In this document: piece after piece, positions 24,761 through 35,780 of the stretch | How positions within the stretch are numbered: the first letter of the stretch is position 1 | Layout: the number at the start of each line of letters is the position of its first letter | Assembly: GCF_003086295.3 (NCBI RefSeq) | Contig: NC_092041.1 | Coordinates: 98,791,827 to 98,855,826, forward strand | Reading direction: 5' to 3' | Length of the DNA stretch: 64,000 nucleotides | Source: Arachis hypogaea | Lineage: Eukaryota; Streptophyta; Magnoliopsida; Fabales; Fabaceae | Notes under the pieces: model-generated | Told to the model about the DNA's origin: nothing | Seen by the model: the letters and a program-made list of their open reading frames with translations, nothing else | The model's database searches: none | Translations under genes and position numbers: made by a program

Positions 24761-25410
24761 CTTACAAACAGAGAGAAAACATAAACATACTCATCCTCAA
24801 TCATGTCCTATTTATCATATTCATTCAATATTAATCAATCATCATCAAGTTAGCCTTCATTCATAATAGTCTCAATATGCCGCACTTCCTTAATCAACCA
24901 ACCCTTCATTATTTTAGTTAACACGTCACAAAACTCTTCCAAATGTCTTCTCCTTCGTATTTAACGAACTCATCCTCATTCTAAGGCTTAAAAACTTACT
25001 AACGGACCTTAAACAAGTGTAAGCGAGGTTCAAAAAGATAGAGCATTGACTTAACATTCAAAAATCTCATTAACAGAGGCCATCCCTCTCATAAGCTTTA
25101 TTCCAAAAGAATCTCGATTACAATGCCACTAACTTTGTTATAACACCCTACCACACAAAGCTTTAAACAGAGGTGGTGAAATATTATGACCTCTAAAATA
25201 AAATATACATATATAGTAATAATTGAAAAGTATTAATAACGAGGAGCCTTGAAAGGAGGTTTAAACAAAATCGTGAAAAGAAAAAGTGCAACCTCACTTA
25301 CGAAAACTAGAATTAGATGGAAAACAAAGAAATATATACATAAGAGTGGAAAAACAAAAGATACAGAATATCAAGTTTCGAGCTCGACTTATGAAGTCAA
25401 GGCTGGCCAG

Positions 25411-25413
<3 letters not shown>

Positions 25414-25478
<65 letters not shown>
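25414..25478. repeat. TA microsatellite in copy B
   Basis: About 32 uninterrupted TA units. It generates long Tyr-Ile open frames on both strands that are not genes. Confidence 0.97.
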
Positions 25479-25479
<1 letters not shown>

Positions 25480-26204
25480 CCCAAATATTCCAAAATACAA
25501 AAAACCAAACTCCTATTTCTCCAAAATAGCCTCTAGGAGGATTAAACACACACACACACACAGACATATAGGAGAGTCTATAAACATAAATACATAACCA
25601 ACGGTCCAAAATATAACATCCCAACTTCGTTTGTCATAGGAGCATCCAAACGCTCACCGAGGTACATCTTGACCTACATCTGAAAATAATAATATATGTA
25701 TGGAATGAGAACCGTAGGTTTTCAGTATGGTAAAGGTGCCAACGTACATAATATATAAGGTCCCGGGAAAGTCAGAGGCAATCCTAGAATTCTGACACTC
25801 AGATTTAAAACTTAAGGAATAAACTAAACCAGAATTTAGGTAAACTGTCTAAGGTTCTCAAGTTCCGAATCTAATCCTTACTAACACTTCAATTTTACCT
25901 CCTCCAATCCTCCGAAACACCGGTGGAACTACCTTCGTCCCACCTTTGCTATACGAGGGGTCTCTCAGTTGCACAGACATACAATTCAAGCAAAGAAAAC
26001 ACGGATAGAATGCAGTTATAGTAGATAGAACATATATCAACTAAATATAGATATTCAAATAGGCAAACCTAAGTAATGCAAACTCAAACAAGACACACAA
26101 TACATATGATGTATGCCTTTTTTACTGGCCGTGAGCTCACGTGTAGATTACTTGCCAGAATCCGACACATCCGGTAGCTAATTCGGATATCGTTTCTCTG
26201 ACAT

Positions 26205-26418
26205 GCCTCTACACTCTTAAGATATAGTACCCGTCACACTCTCGGAATATAATGTCCGTCGCATTTTCCGGGATAAAGTGTTCCCATACTCTTGGGATAT
26301 AATGTCGGCCATACTCATGGGATATAGTCCCTGACACACTTCCCAGGGTAAAATACTCCCACACTCTTGGGATATAGTGTCCATCACACTTATAGAATAT
26401 AGTGTCCGACACACCTTA
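26205..26418 (+). repeat. Minisatellite in copy B, about two units shorter than copy A
   Basis: Same 27-bp family as 24500-24760. Units corresponding to about 24530-24560 and 24715-24745 of copy A are missing. Confidence 0.85.
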
Positions 26419-26818
26419 CAAATAGAGAGAAAACATAAACATACTCATCCTCAATCATGTCCCATTTATCATATTCATTCAATATTAATCAATCATCATC
26501 AAGTTAGCCTTCATTCATAATAGTCTCAATATTCCGCACTTCCTCAATCAACCAACCCTTCATTATTTCAGTTAACACTTCACAAAACTCTTCCAAATGT
26601 CTTATCCTTCGTATTTAACGAACTCATCCTTATTCTAAGGCTTAAAAACTTACTAACGGACCTTAAACAAGTGTAAGCGAGGTTCAAAAAGATAGAGCAT
26701 TGACTTAACATTCAAAAATATCATTTTTGGCTAAAATATGGGGCTTGCGTATGCGAGACTGTGTCCGCATACGCGAGATTGCAAAACAATGGGGAGTGAT
26801 TGCATCGCGTATATTGTT

Positions 26819-27350
26819 GGTGCACGAAATTGTTATCACGAGGCATGACTTCAAGAACTTGGTGCACAATACCATGATTCACACGTCTCTTCACAACTTC
26901 GCACAGCTGACCAGCAAGTGCACTGGGTCGTCCAAGTAATATCTTACGTGAGTAAGAGTCGATCTCACGGAGATTGTCGGCTTGAAGCAAGCTATGGTCA
27001 TCTTATAAATCTCAGTCAGGCGGATTCAGATGGTTATAGAGTTTTGATAATTAAAAGATAAATAAACATAAAATAAAGATAGAGATACTTATGTAATTCA
27101 TTGGTGGGAATTTCAGATAAGCGTATGGAGATGCGTTCTTCCTTCTGAATCTCTACTTTCCTACTGTTTTCATTCAATCATTCATACTCCTTTCCATGGC
27201 AAGCTGTATGTTGGGGATCATCGTTATCAATGGATACCTCCCGTCCTCTCAATGAAAATAGTCCTCTACGATTTCTGTACGACTAATCAACTGTCAGATT
27301 TCTCGTCTCGGATGAAAAATACCAGGCACAGCTACCGCATGGCTAATCAT
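26819..27350 (-). repeat. Truncated Gypsy LTR fragment
   Basis: Begins TGCACGAAATTGTTATCACG and shares blocks (CAGCAAGTGCACTGGGTCGT, CCATGGCAAGCTGTATGTTG) with 8443-9376. It stops near 27350, where AT-rich sequence begins. No internal domain or partner LTR is nearby. Confidence 0.75.
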
Positions 27351-27359
27351 TCGATTAGT

Positions 27360-27798
27360 TTATTTCAATAAAAAATTCTTAGGATTCAATAGAAAAATCT
27401 TAATAGCTAATCTTAGAGATTGATCTAAGATTTTAATTTATGAACTAATTGATGAAGATAAAATTAGATAAGCTTATTTGAAAAAAGAGTTATCAACTAA
27501 AATTTTTTTGCAAACATATATCATGAAATTTCTATTTAAAAATTTAATGTTGTTTGGTTTGATATATTTTGAATTTATATTTAATTTATATGTGATGAAA
27601 AATATATTGAGAGTTGTTAATAAATTGTCTCAACCATCATAAAGAAGTGAGCAATAAATTATAAATATCATGACGTTGATTAAAGTGGCCAAGTAATAAT
27701 TACAAAGTATAAATGATAGTTGACATCATGGACAAAACTGTGTGTTGCTAAAACAGCGGTGGCCTCCCCCAAAATTGTAATTAATTATGAAAATTTGG
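27360..27798. other. AT-rich intergenic, no gene seen
   Basis: No supported open frame, repeat boundary or RNA gene. Confidence 0.5.
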
Positions 27799-28311
27799 AG
27801 TTAATATTCAGTTCCTGAATTTTGTATATAAACTTTAATTTAATTTTTAAAATTTTAATTGTTTTTTATATGATTTTTAAATTTTATAAATATACTTCAC
27901 ATTAGTTTTTAGGATGATTTCAGTACAAAAATATTAATGAAGCGATATATACAGTTAGATACTATGTTAAAATTGATAAAAATATAGTTTTAATTTTGAC
28001 ATTTAAATAATCTAAATACGATGTTATATCACTTATTTTGTTAGATAATTAAAATTTTAATAAACACTACTTAAATATTATTTTTGAATTATTTGAGTGT
28101 TAAAATTAAAACGACATTATTTTATAGAATCTAATATGACATTCAACTGTTTACCACAATATTCTGTTATTGTCTGTATGTTAAAAAATGTTTTAAAAAT
28201 TAACATAAATTATGTTCGTAAAGTTTAAAAACTAAATAAAAATAATTAAATTTTTAAAAAATAAATTAAGGCTCATATATAAATTTAAAGACAAAATTGA
28301 ATATTACTTTG
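27799..28311. mobile_element. Large foldback MITE
   Basis: 513 bp. The left arm (AGTTAATATTCAGTT... ACTTTAATTTAATTTTTAAA) is an imperfect inverted copy of the right arm along at least 130 bases. Flanks AAAATTTGG (27790-27798) and AGAATTTGG (28312-28320) make a 9-bp duplication with one mismatch, as for Mutator-like elements. No coding capacity. Confidence 0.8.
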
Positions 28312-29854
28312 AGAATTTGGTTATTCTTTTAAACTGTTGCCTCGTTACCAAATTTTTAATTCATTAATAAATATATAGACATTTTTAATTAAAGGTATTG
28401 AAAATAAAGGGGTTGGAGGTTAATTACTCCAAAAAAAAATCCTAAACTGCTTCTCTTTTCAAATTTTATTGGTTAGTTTTTTATTTGAATGAGACTCTTA
28501 TTTATTTTTAAAATAAAAATTAAGTTAGTTTATAAGTAAAAAATATTTTAAACACAAGTTTTTTTATTATTATATTTTTTTAATTTGCCATATATCAGTA
28601 TATATTATACAAAGGTTATATCATATACAAAAGTTTTTTAACAACACATTTTGAAAAAAATTTAAAATAATTTAATTACTCAAATATACTTTCTAATAGT
28701 TTTTTCTCATCCTCTAATTGATGACTATTATTTTTCCTTCGCATAAGATTTGACCACCTTCAAATATGGCCTAACTTTGTCCTGGTTGACCTCTTTTGCT
28801 CAATGAAATTTTATTATTTTCTGATAGTCATTAGAATATTTATGTTTTAAATACAGATAATATATTTATAATACAAAGAAGATTAAGATACAAAATTCAA
28901 AAAATCTCAAACTTGTACCATTTTTAAATTAAGTTATTTTATCAAGTGGTTGTTAATAACTTTAAGAATTTAATAATTATTTTACAAAAATAAATACCGA
29001 GTTACTTTTTTCATAATTTGTTTAAATCCAAATAATTTATTTTCTGCATTTGATAAAAAAATTGATTTATTTAGTTGAATTTTATCCATGTGAATTTTCT
29101 TTTTCTCACTTTTGATATCTGATAGTCAAATTAAGAATTTTGTATTATATATGTATTTTAATAATCAACTCTAAATCATAAAAGAGATTAATAAAATATC
29201 TCAATAATTTGTTGAAATAATAAAGCATATTATTTATTTATGAGTGTTTCTCCTATTAAAATTAGTTTTGATCAGAAAAAGTTAATTTCGTAATCAAATG
29301 CAAAATGTGTGGTTGCATAATGTTTAGTGACATACATATAAAAAAAGAGAAATTTTTTTTAACATGAGAAGAATTGTAAAATATTAAAGTAAGTAGTTAA
29401 TTACTATTAAATTTATAATTTTCACTATCTTAGTTTAAGGGTAATCTTCACTTTTTTACTTGATTAATTTTCTCATTTTAGAAGAAGAAAGAGAAATATC
29501 TAATATTGATAATAAACAATTTTTTGATATTTTAAAAATATAGAAATAAAAAGTAGATAAATATCTCTAAGATTGGAACATATAAAGAAAGTTGATTAAT
29601 GTGTTTTTTTTTTTTACTTTTAACAATTAATATGTATTTAATTTTATGATTTAAGATTAATATATTTTTGATAGAAAGATGAATATCTAGAGTGTTTTTC
29701 AAATGCGATATTTTCAAATAAAATATTTAAAAAAGTTTATTCATATGCTAAATGCTTGTACAATTAATTTTATTATCTAATAATATATAAAAAATTAATT
29801 TGTTAACAATTTTCTAAGAACATTGGAGTAACTAAAAGATTAATATAATATAAT
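28312..29854. other. AT-rich intergenic, no gene seen
   Basis: Low-complexity AT-rich sequence without supported features. Confidence 0.5.
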
Positions 29855-30213
29855 AGGGTAAACTAATAAGAATGTACTTGAATTATTTTGTTATTAATAA
29901 AAATATTTTTAAAATTTATTATTAATAAAAATATCTTTAAATTATTTAAAAATATAATAAAAATACACTTTTATAAACTGAAATATTTTATATTAATAAA
30001 AAAAGAATAATGTGTCAATTAGAGAATATCAGAATCTCATTTATTATATAAAATATTCTGTTAGTCAGTCACATTTTTTTTTTATTAAAAAAGCATGTCT
30101 TTGACAATGACTGATATTTTTAAATTATTTACGAATATTTTTACTAATAATAAAATTCAAAATATTTTTATCAGTGATAAAATAATTCTAATGCATTTTT
30201 GTTGTTTTACGCT
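29855..30213. mobile_element. Foldback MITE upstream of SUVH4
   Basis: About 359 bp. Ends AGGGTAAACTAATAAGAATG / reverse complement of the right end AGCGTAAAACAACAAAAATG. Inverted arms of about 100-130 bases continue inward (GAATTATTTT, TATTAATAAAAATAT). The candidate target-site duplication is imperfect, so edges are good to a few bases. It ends roughly 600 bases before the SUVH4 start codon. Confidence 0.7.
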
Positions 30214-30479
30214 AAATGTAATGTAATAAGTAATAAGTAATAACAAAAACAAAAACAATAATAAATATTGAATCATTTTGTCTTATTATTTCCGAATCGT
30301 ATATTTCAAACACGCGTTACCATTCGTGTGTGCTTACGAGGAGGGAAATCAAAGTCCGAAGCGGGAATCCAAAAGGCAACCAAAAGAAAAATAACCAAAA
30401 GAAAAAAAAAAACAAATAAAATTAATTTGAAAAAGAATTTCAAGAGTCCACAGTCCACTCTAGTTCTCGGACAGTGGAG

Positions 30480-30814
30480 CCTATTATTAATAACACGGGA
30501 CGAAACATTGCGTCTTCTCGTTTTCTCTCTCCCTTGACAACACTCTCTCTGCATTCTCTCTTTCCTTCTCCCCAAACCCTAGGAGCTTCTAATCCAAGCT
30601 ACACTTCGAGGTTTTTCGCTCATTTCGTAAAATCTTCAATGGTTTCGGTGTTTATCTTCTCGATCACTGCTCTGAGTTTCTTGCATTTCGGTATTGATTT
30701 TAGTTTTTCTCGTTTTCATTTCTGTCTTGCAGATTTGCATGCTTGCAGGTTGAAGGTGCAGTTGCGCTTATTCAGAACTCAATCGTGCTCGGCGGCGTTT
30801 ATTCTCAATATTCG
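30480..30814 (+). promoter_or_regulatory. SUVH4 5' region: pyrimidine-rich leader with telo-box, possible leader intron
   Basis: CTCTCTCT-rich sequence (30520-30570) is followed by AAACCCTA at 30574-30581, a telo-box typical of plant genes active in dividing cells. CTTGCAG at about 30748 precedes the coding exon and could be the acceptor of a leader intron whose donor might be GAG/GTTTTT near 30611. No clear TATA box was found. The transcription start is inferred to lie between 30480 and 30570. Confidence 0.5.
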
Positions 30815-33800
30815 ATGGTTCCGAAGACGGAAAAGAGCTCTGATTTCGAAATGCCGGCGAGGAACAGTGACGAAACGGTAGAGAAGAAGAACGTGGCGAA
30901 GGACATGTCGGTGCAGCGCAGAGCCAGTGCGAGAATCCAAGCGGCGAAGCAGAAGGCCGAGGAGGAGCTTCATGCTCGCCGTGGAGCGGTGGTAGTAGAA
31001 GAAGAGAAAGAAAAAGAGGAGAAACGTGTGAAAGTGGCGAAGAAGTGGAGCAAGAAGCGCGTGAGGAATGGGGAGTACTTGGGAGAGGGAGAGGTTGTTG
31101 TTGGCGTTGCTTCCCCAAAGAAGGGGAACAATGGCAGCGGAAACGAGGATGGTGTTGGCGAGGGAGAGGGAGGTGTTGCTTCTTCCTTGGCGAAGAAGCC
31201 GAATAGGCGCCCGTTTATGCAGGATCAAAATGGAGTAGGGGATTCTGAGAATGCTGTGGCTAATTCTGCTGAAAATAAAGGAGCTGCCTTAAGGGTGAAG
31301 GAGACTATTAGGGTCTACAACAAGCATTACCTTCATTTTGTTCAGGTTAGTTCTATTGGTTCTGAATTTGCTGCTGCTGATTTTGTTGCTTCTCTGTTGT
31401 TTGCATTTGTGTGGGTAATGGTGAATTCCGGTAGAAATATTATAATTTGCTTGTAGCTGCTTTCATTTTAGTTTGTTAGAGGAATAGTCAGTGGTAATAG
31501 CTCTTGTTTGAGCATCTTTTTGGTATTTACAGGAGGAAGAGAAGAGGTGTGGGAAAGCGAAGGCTGAATCTGAAGCTGCTAAGAAGTCAAAGTCTTCAAA
31601 ATCGAAGGTTGGATTCTCGTTAATCACTTGTTACTTGTGGATTCTCTTATCTATCTGAGTCCCTGGTTTCATGGCGGACATAGGTTGTTTGCAAACAATG
31701 ATAACAATAGTCCTTTAAGTTAAAGAGGAATGCTAGAGGGATAGTAGAATTTATTGTTTTTAGCCATTAATTAGTAATCAATGTTTAAAAGTATGGTATA
31801 AAATATGTTGTTGAATTACTAGACTAAAGGAACTAGACTAAAGGGATTGAGTTGATGACTAAGTGATGGCAAAAAACAATTTCTGATGGTCCCCTAGCAT
31901 TTTTCTAAGTTAAATTCAATATGTTAGAGAATAATTTGAATATGATACTAGTGACTGATTTTTCTAACAGGAATAAACTTATTTGACCAAAAAAAGTGTT
32001 GCTCACTAAAATGAGAATGGTAATCTTTTAAACATCAGAATTCCATGGATCAATTTGAGGGTTTACTTTATCATTGTCCTATTCCTGGTATACTTAATTA
32101 AATCTGAATGCTTTACTGAATTCTTTTAATGTGATAAATTTGACATGTTTATCTGTATAGAAAGCGGGACCACTTGAAGTTAAGAAAACTCATCAGCGAC
32201 CTGATCTAAAGGCACTATCCATGGTAAGTCAGAATTCAGTGACTTGATTGTTTTTTATTGACATCTTAATTTAAGTATAATGACATTATATTGAAATATG
32301 ATGATCTAGTATAAAAATTGCCTTCTTGATTTCATCAATAACATGGCATTAGAGCTAGCTTTTATTCGTCTCTTGTTTGTAGTAGTTGTGTTTTTCGTTT
32401 TTTCATTTTATTTAAATTGTTGCCTTATATGGTTCCAGTTCTTTTATTTCTAGTGCCTCTTCCCCCTTTTCTGCATTATAGATGCCAAAAGTTGTTTTCT
32501 TTCTCCAAGTGATTTATCATGTTGGGTTTTATTACTAAGTTGGAACGATGCTTGGTTTTGATTAAACGATATTGATTAAATTTTACTGTGCAATCCTACA
32601 TCTTATTTTTTGACATTACCTTGAAAATTGGGATTTTCGGCAGATGATGACGAATAATGAGATTTTGTACCCCGAGAAAAGAATTGGTGACCTTCCAGGT
32701 TTGTGGTTTTGTCTTCTTGTGTTTTCATGTCTTTTGTCATTTGCCATAATAACAGTGTTATTTTTTATTTTCTATGTATCAAACCAGGTAGGAGTTATTT
32801 CTTATAAGTCATTGATTATCATAATTTCCTATTGTGATTACTTCCTTATTTTGATATGGGTTGAACTTTTCTATTAATGTCAGGTATTGAAGCTGGACAT
32901 CAGTTCTTTTCTCGAGGTGAAATGGTTGCTGTTGGTTTTCATAGTCATTGGTTAAATGGGATTGATTATATGGGCAAATCCTATGGCAAAGTGGTACTTT
33001 ATTTTCATTGTGCTGTTCTCTTTGTTTGTGTGTAGAATATGAAGGTTACACACACCTTATGTTTTGTTTTGTTTTCACCTCTTGGTTGCCACAGAACAGC
33101 ATTTATGAATACCCTATTGCCGTGGCCATTGTTTTGTCGGGCCAGTATGAAGATGATGTTGATAATGCTGATGATGTTGTGTATACTGGTCAAGGTGGGC
33201 ATAACTTGACAGGTGATAAGCGCCAAATCAACGACCAAAAGTTGGAGCGGGGTAACTTAGCACTCAAGGTGTGCTTTTTTTTTTTTAAATCTCTTGGAAC
33301 ATTTAACCCATGGTAATTTCTTGTTTCTTCTATGTGGTTGATTTGTTTATTTTATTTGGCTTTGTTAGAGGAAGGGTATGGAAGGCTATACCTTATATAA
33401 ATGTTTTGTTTGCTTTGCTTTTGTATAGGGGAACTCTTATCCCCAGTTTCCAGTTTGTGTTATCCTACTCGACTTAATGAAATTATTCCTTTACCCTAAA
33501 AAAAGAAGGGCATTGAAGGAAAGGGCTCTCTCTTTTTTTTTTTTTGGGGGGGGGGGGTGTTGGCTTTGTTAATGTATAGTGTAGTACATAGAGTATGGAA
33601 GGAACCAACATGAACCAGCACTACGGTAAAATATAAATAAAAAAAACAGCTCCAACCCCTTGTCAAAGGCTGCCACCATTTTGACTGCAATCATCCTACA
33701 GATAAGGATGTCCCACACGGATACCTTTTTCTCTGTGTCTATAAGGCTGCGTTTGGAAAGAAGATTGAGACTGAGAGATAGAGACTAAATTAATTTTCTA

Positions 33801-35749
33801 GTGTTTGGTGTAAAATCTACTAGACTGAGTTATGCCTTAGTATTATATTTAATTTAAGATAAATATGGTAATTAAATGTAGATTTGGAATTTTAAAGGTT
33901 AATTGGGGTATTTTTGAGAAGAAATGTTATTGAAGTTTTAGTGTTTATTCCAAAAAGTTTCAGTTTCCTGTGTCCTTATTGAGTTCCAGTCCTGTTCTGC
34001 AAACAAATGCTACCTAACTATACTCTTTTAATTGTTCGTCTATCATTATTGGGAAATAAATGAGAGGTTAGAAAATTGAAAGCTCATTGCATTTGTATAG
34101 AAACAACTACAAAGCCTTATTTTACTAAGTGGGATTGGTTACATGATTCAATAACGTTTATGCACCTTATCATGAATCACGTCTGAACTCAACCCATTCC
34201 AAGTTCCAACTCATCCATCCTCCTCTTGATTAGATGCTCTGTTGTTATTCTCCAAAACTTTCCAAACTCTAAATCATCAAAGGTGAAATTCCACCATCTT
34301 TTCAACCATAGGTTCTACTCTAAATTTCTCCCTCATGACTTTGTTCTTTATTTTTGTCCATTCCATTATGACTACTTTGGAAGGAAACTTTGGAACAACC
34401 GTTGAGTTTTTTCAAGGCCATAGGTTCAAGTTGTGGAATCAATCATTGATGCTTGTATCAGGTTTGGCTACATGTATAGACCCTTTTAGATTTGGGTGTG
34501 ACCTTTCCACGGACCCTGCATAATGTAGGGTGCTTTGCAGTAGTCTGCCTTTTAGAATTAGCAACAATGCTTGAGTTACACTATATAAAATTTTAGTGAT
34601 GCAAGAGAGCCCTTATTTTAGAACAAGGGTGAAAAACAAAAACAATACCATACCATAATCACATGGTTTAACTATCCTAATCTCATTAGGTGGGACCGGT
34701 AGTTAAACAATATTGCATATTTCTTCCCCCCCTCCCCTCCCCTATTTTGAATTGTGAATGTTAGTAGAAGTTCAAGGGAAGAAGCCACTTCAGCCGTTGA
34801 CTTATAAGCTATGTGCACTTCTGCCTTTGAATTTATAAGAATGGTATTAATTGATGCTTTGGACTTCCTAACAATTCATTTAAATCATGTGCACCCTGAT
34901 ATGTAAATTATATTAAATGCAATCTAGTTTCCTTATCATTCAAATATTAGGTGGGTTGAATTGCACATCTGGGAAGGTAAAGGAGTTTGTTTTTTTTCAA
35001 AATGAAGACTAAAGTTCATAATTGAACATAACCCTTAACTTGTGAGGTAAGTTGCTCTTTTCTCCTGAAGATGGGTTCATCGTAGTTATCGTCCAATAGT
35101 ATTGCAAAGCCTCCAACCACAATGGGTAAATTGGATATGGGGATAGATGTTGTCCTCTTTGTGTAATCCCACTAAGTTGAAGCTTCATGCATTAGGTTGC
35201 CTTTGTGTGTGTGTTGAGTGGTATGTGGTGTGTTATCATTTGCATTGTTCTTGTTTATATTGTTCTTTTGTTCATGCGAAGTTGACATTTTTTTTGTATT
35301 TCATTGTAGAATTGCATAGAGCAAGATGTGCCTGTTAGAGTGATCCGTGGTCATAAATCTTCAAACGGTAAATCTTCAAACGGTAAATCTTCAAATGGTG
35401 CTACTAAAATCTATACATATGATGGCTTGTACAAGGTAACTCTTAAAGAATCTCACTAATTTGTTTGAGTAAGAATTTGTCACTATTTTGGTGAACATTT
35501 ATGTAGCATGCCTATTATATTGGTTCCTCATGACCTCATCTTTAAATATTAAGAAGTTTAACTACATATAATGGTGTATAATTTCACTCGAACTTTGTTT
35601 GTCCTGAGATTTAACAAGAATTTCGAGTTCAATTAGGTTCTTATAATTAAAACATAATGATTGGTATTTTAATTCTTACATTTTACAGATAATTTTCAAC
35701 TGAATTCCATTTAGTTTAAAATTCTTATAATCAAATCCTTTATACAACT

Positions 35750-35780
<31 letters not shown>

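Larger units (their letters stand above)
23382..25070 (+). repeat. Copy A of a direct duplication of about 1.69 kb with Gypsy LTR sequence
   Basis: Matches 25071-26726 along its whole length with scattered differences. The first 68 bases are LINE-flank sequence (CAGAAGCCATCCCTCTCATA). An LTR-like start TGTAACACCCTACCACAC follows at 23450. Inside are a TA run (about 23739-23763), a CA run (23830-23850) and a minisatellite (24500-24760). No coding sequence. Confidence 0.88.
25071..26726 (+). repeat. Copy B of the direct duplication of about 1.69 kb
   Basis: Begins with the same 68-base LINE flank (CAGAGGCCATCCCTCTCATA), then the LTR-like start at about 25137. Beyond 26726 the LTR-type sequence continues (GCGTATGCGAGACTGTGTCC) to about 26818, where copy A has already ended, so copy B retains more of the original LTR. 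Confidence 0.88.

Noticed and set aside
25249..25624. Open frames of Tyr-Ile repeats on both strands
   Set aside because: They are translations of the TA microsatellite and appear on both strands alike.
30743..30814. Upstream in-frame ATG as the SUVH4 start
   Set aside because: It overlaps a plausible leader-intron acceptor (CTTGCAG at about 30748), and the 24 extra residues are hydrophobic, unlike known SUVH4 N-termini. Kept only as an alternative.
30768..31228. Long minus-strand frames opposite SUVH4 exon 1
   Set aside because: Antisense shadows of the GC-richer coding exon; no domain, and the plus frame continues in phase through 15 exons.
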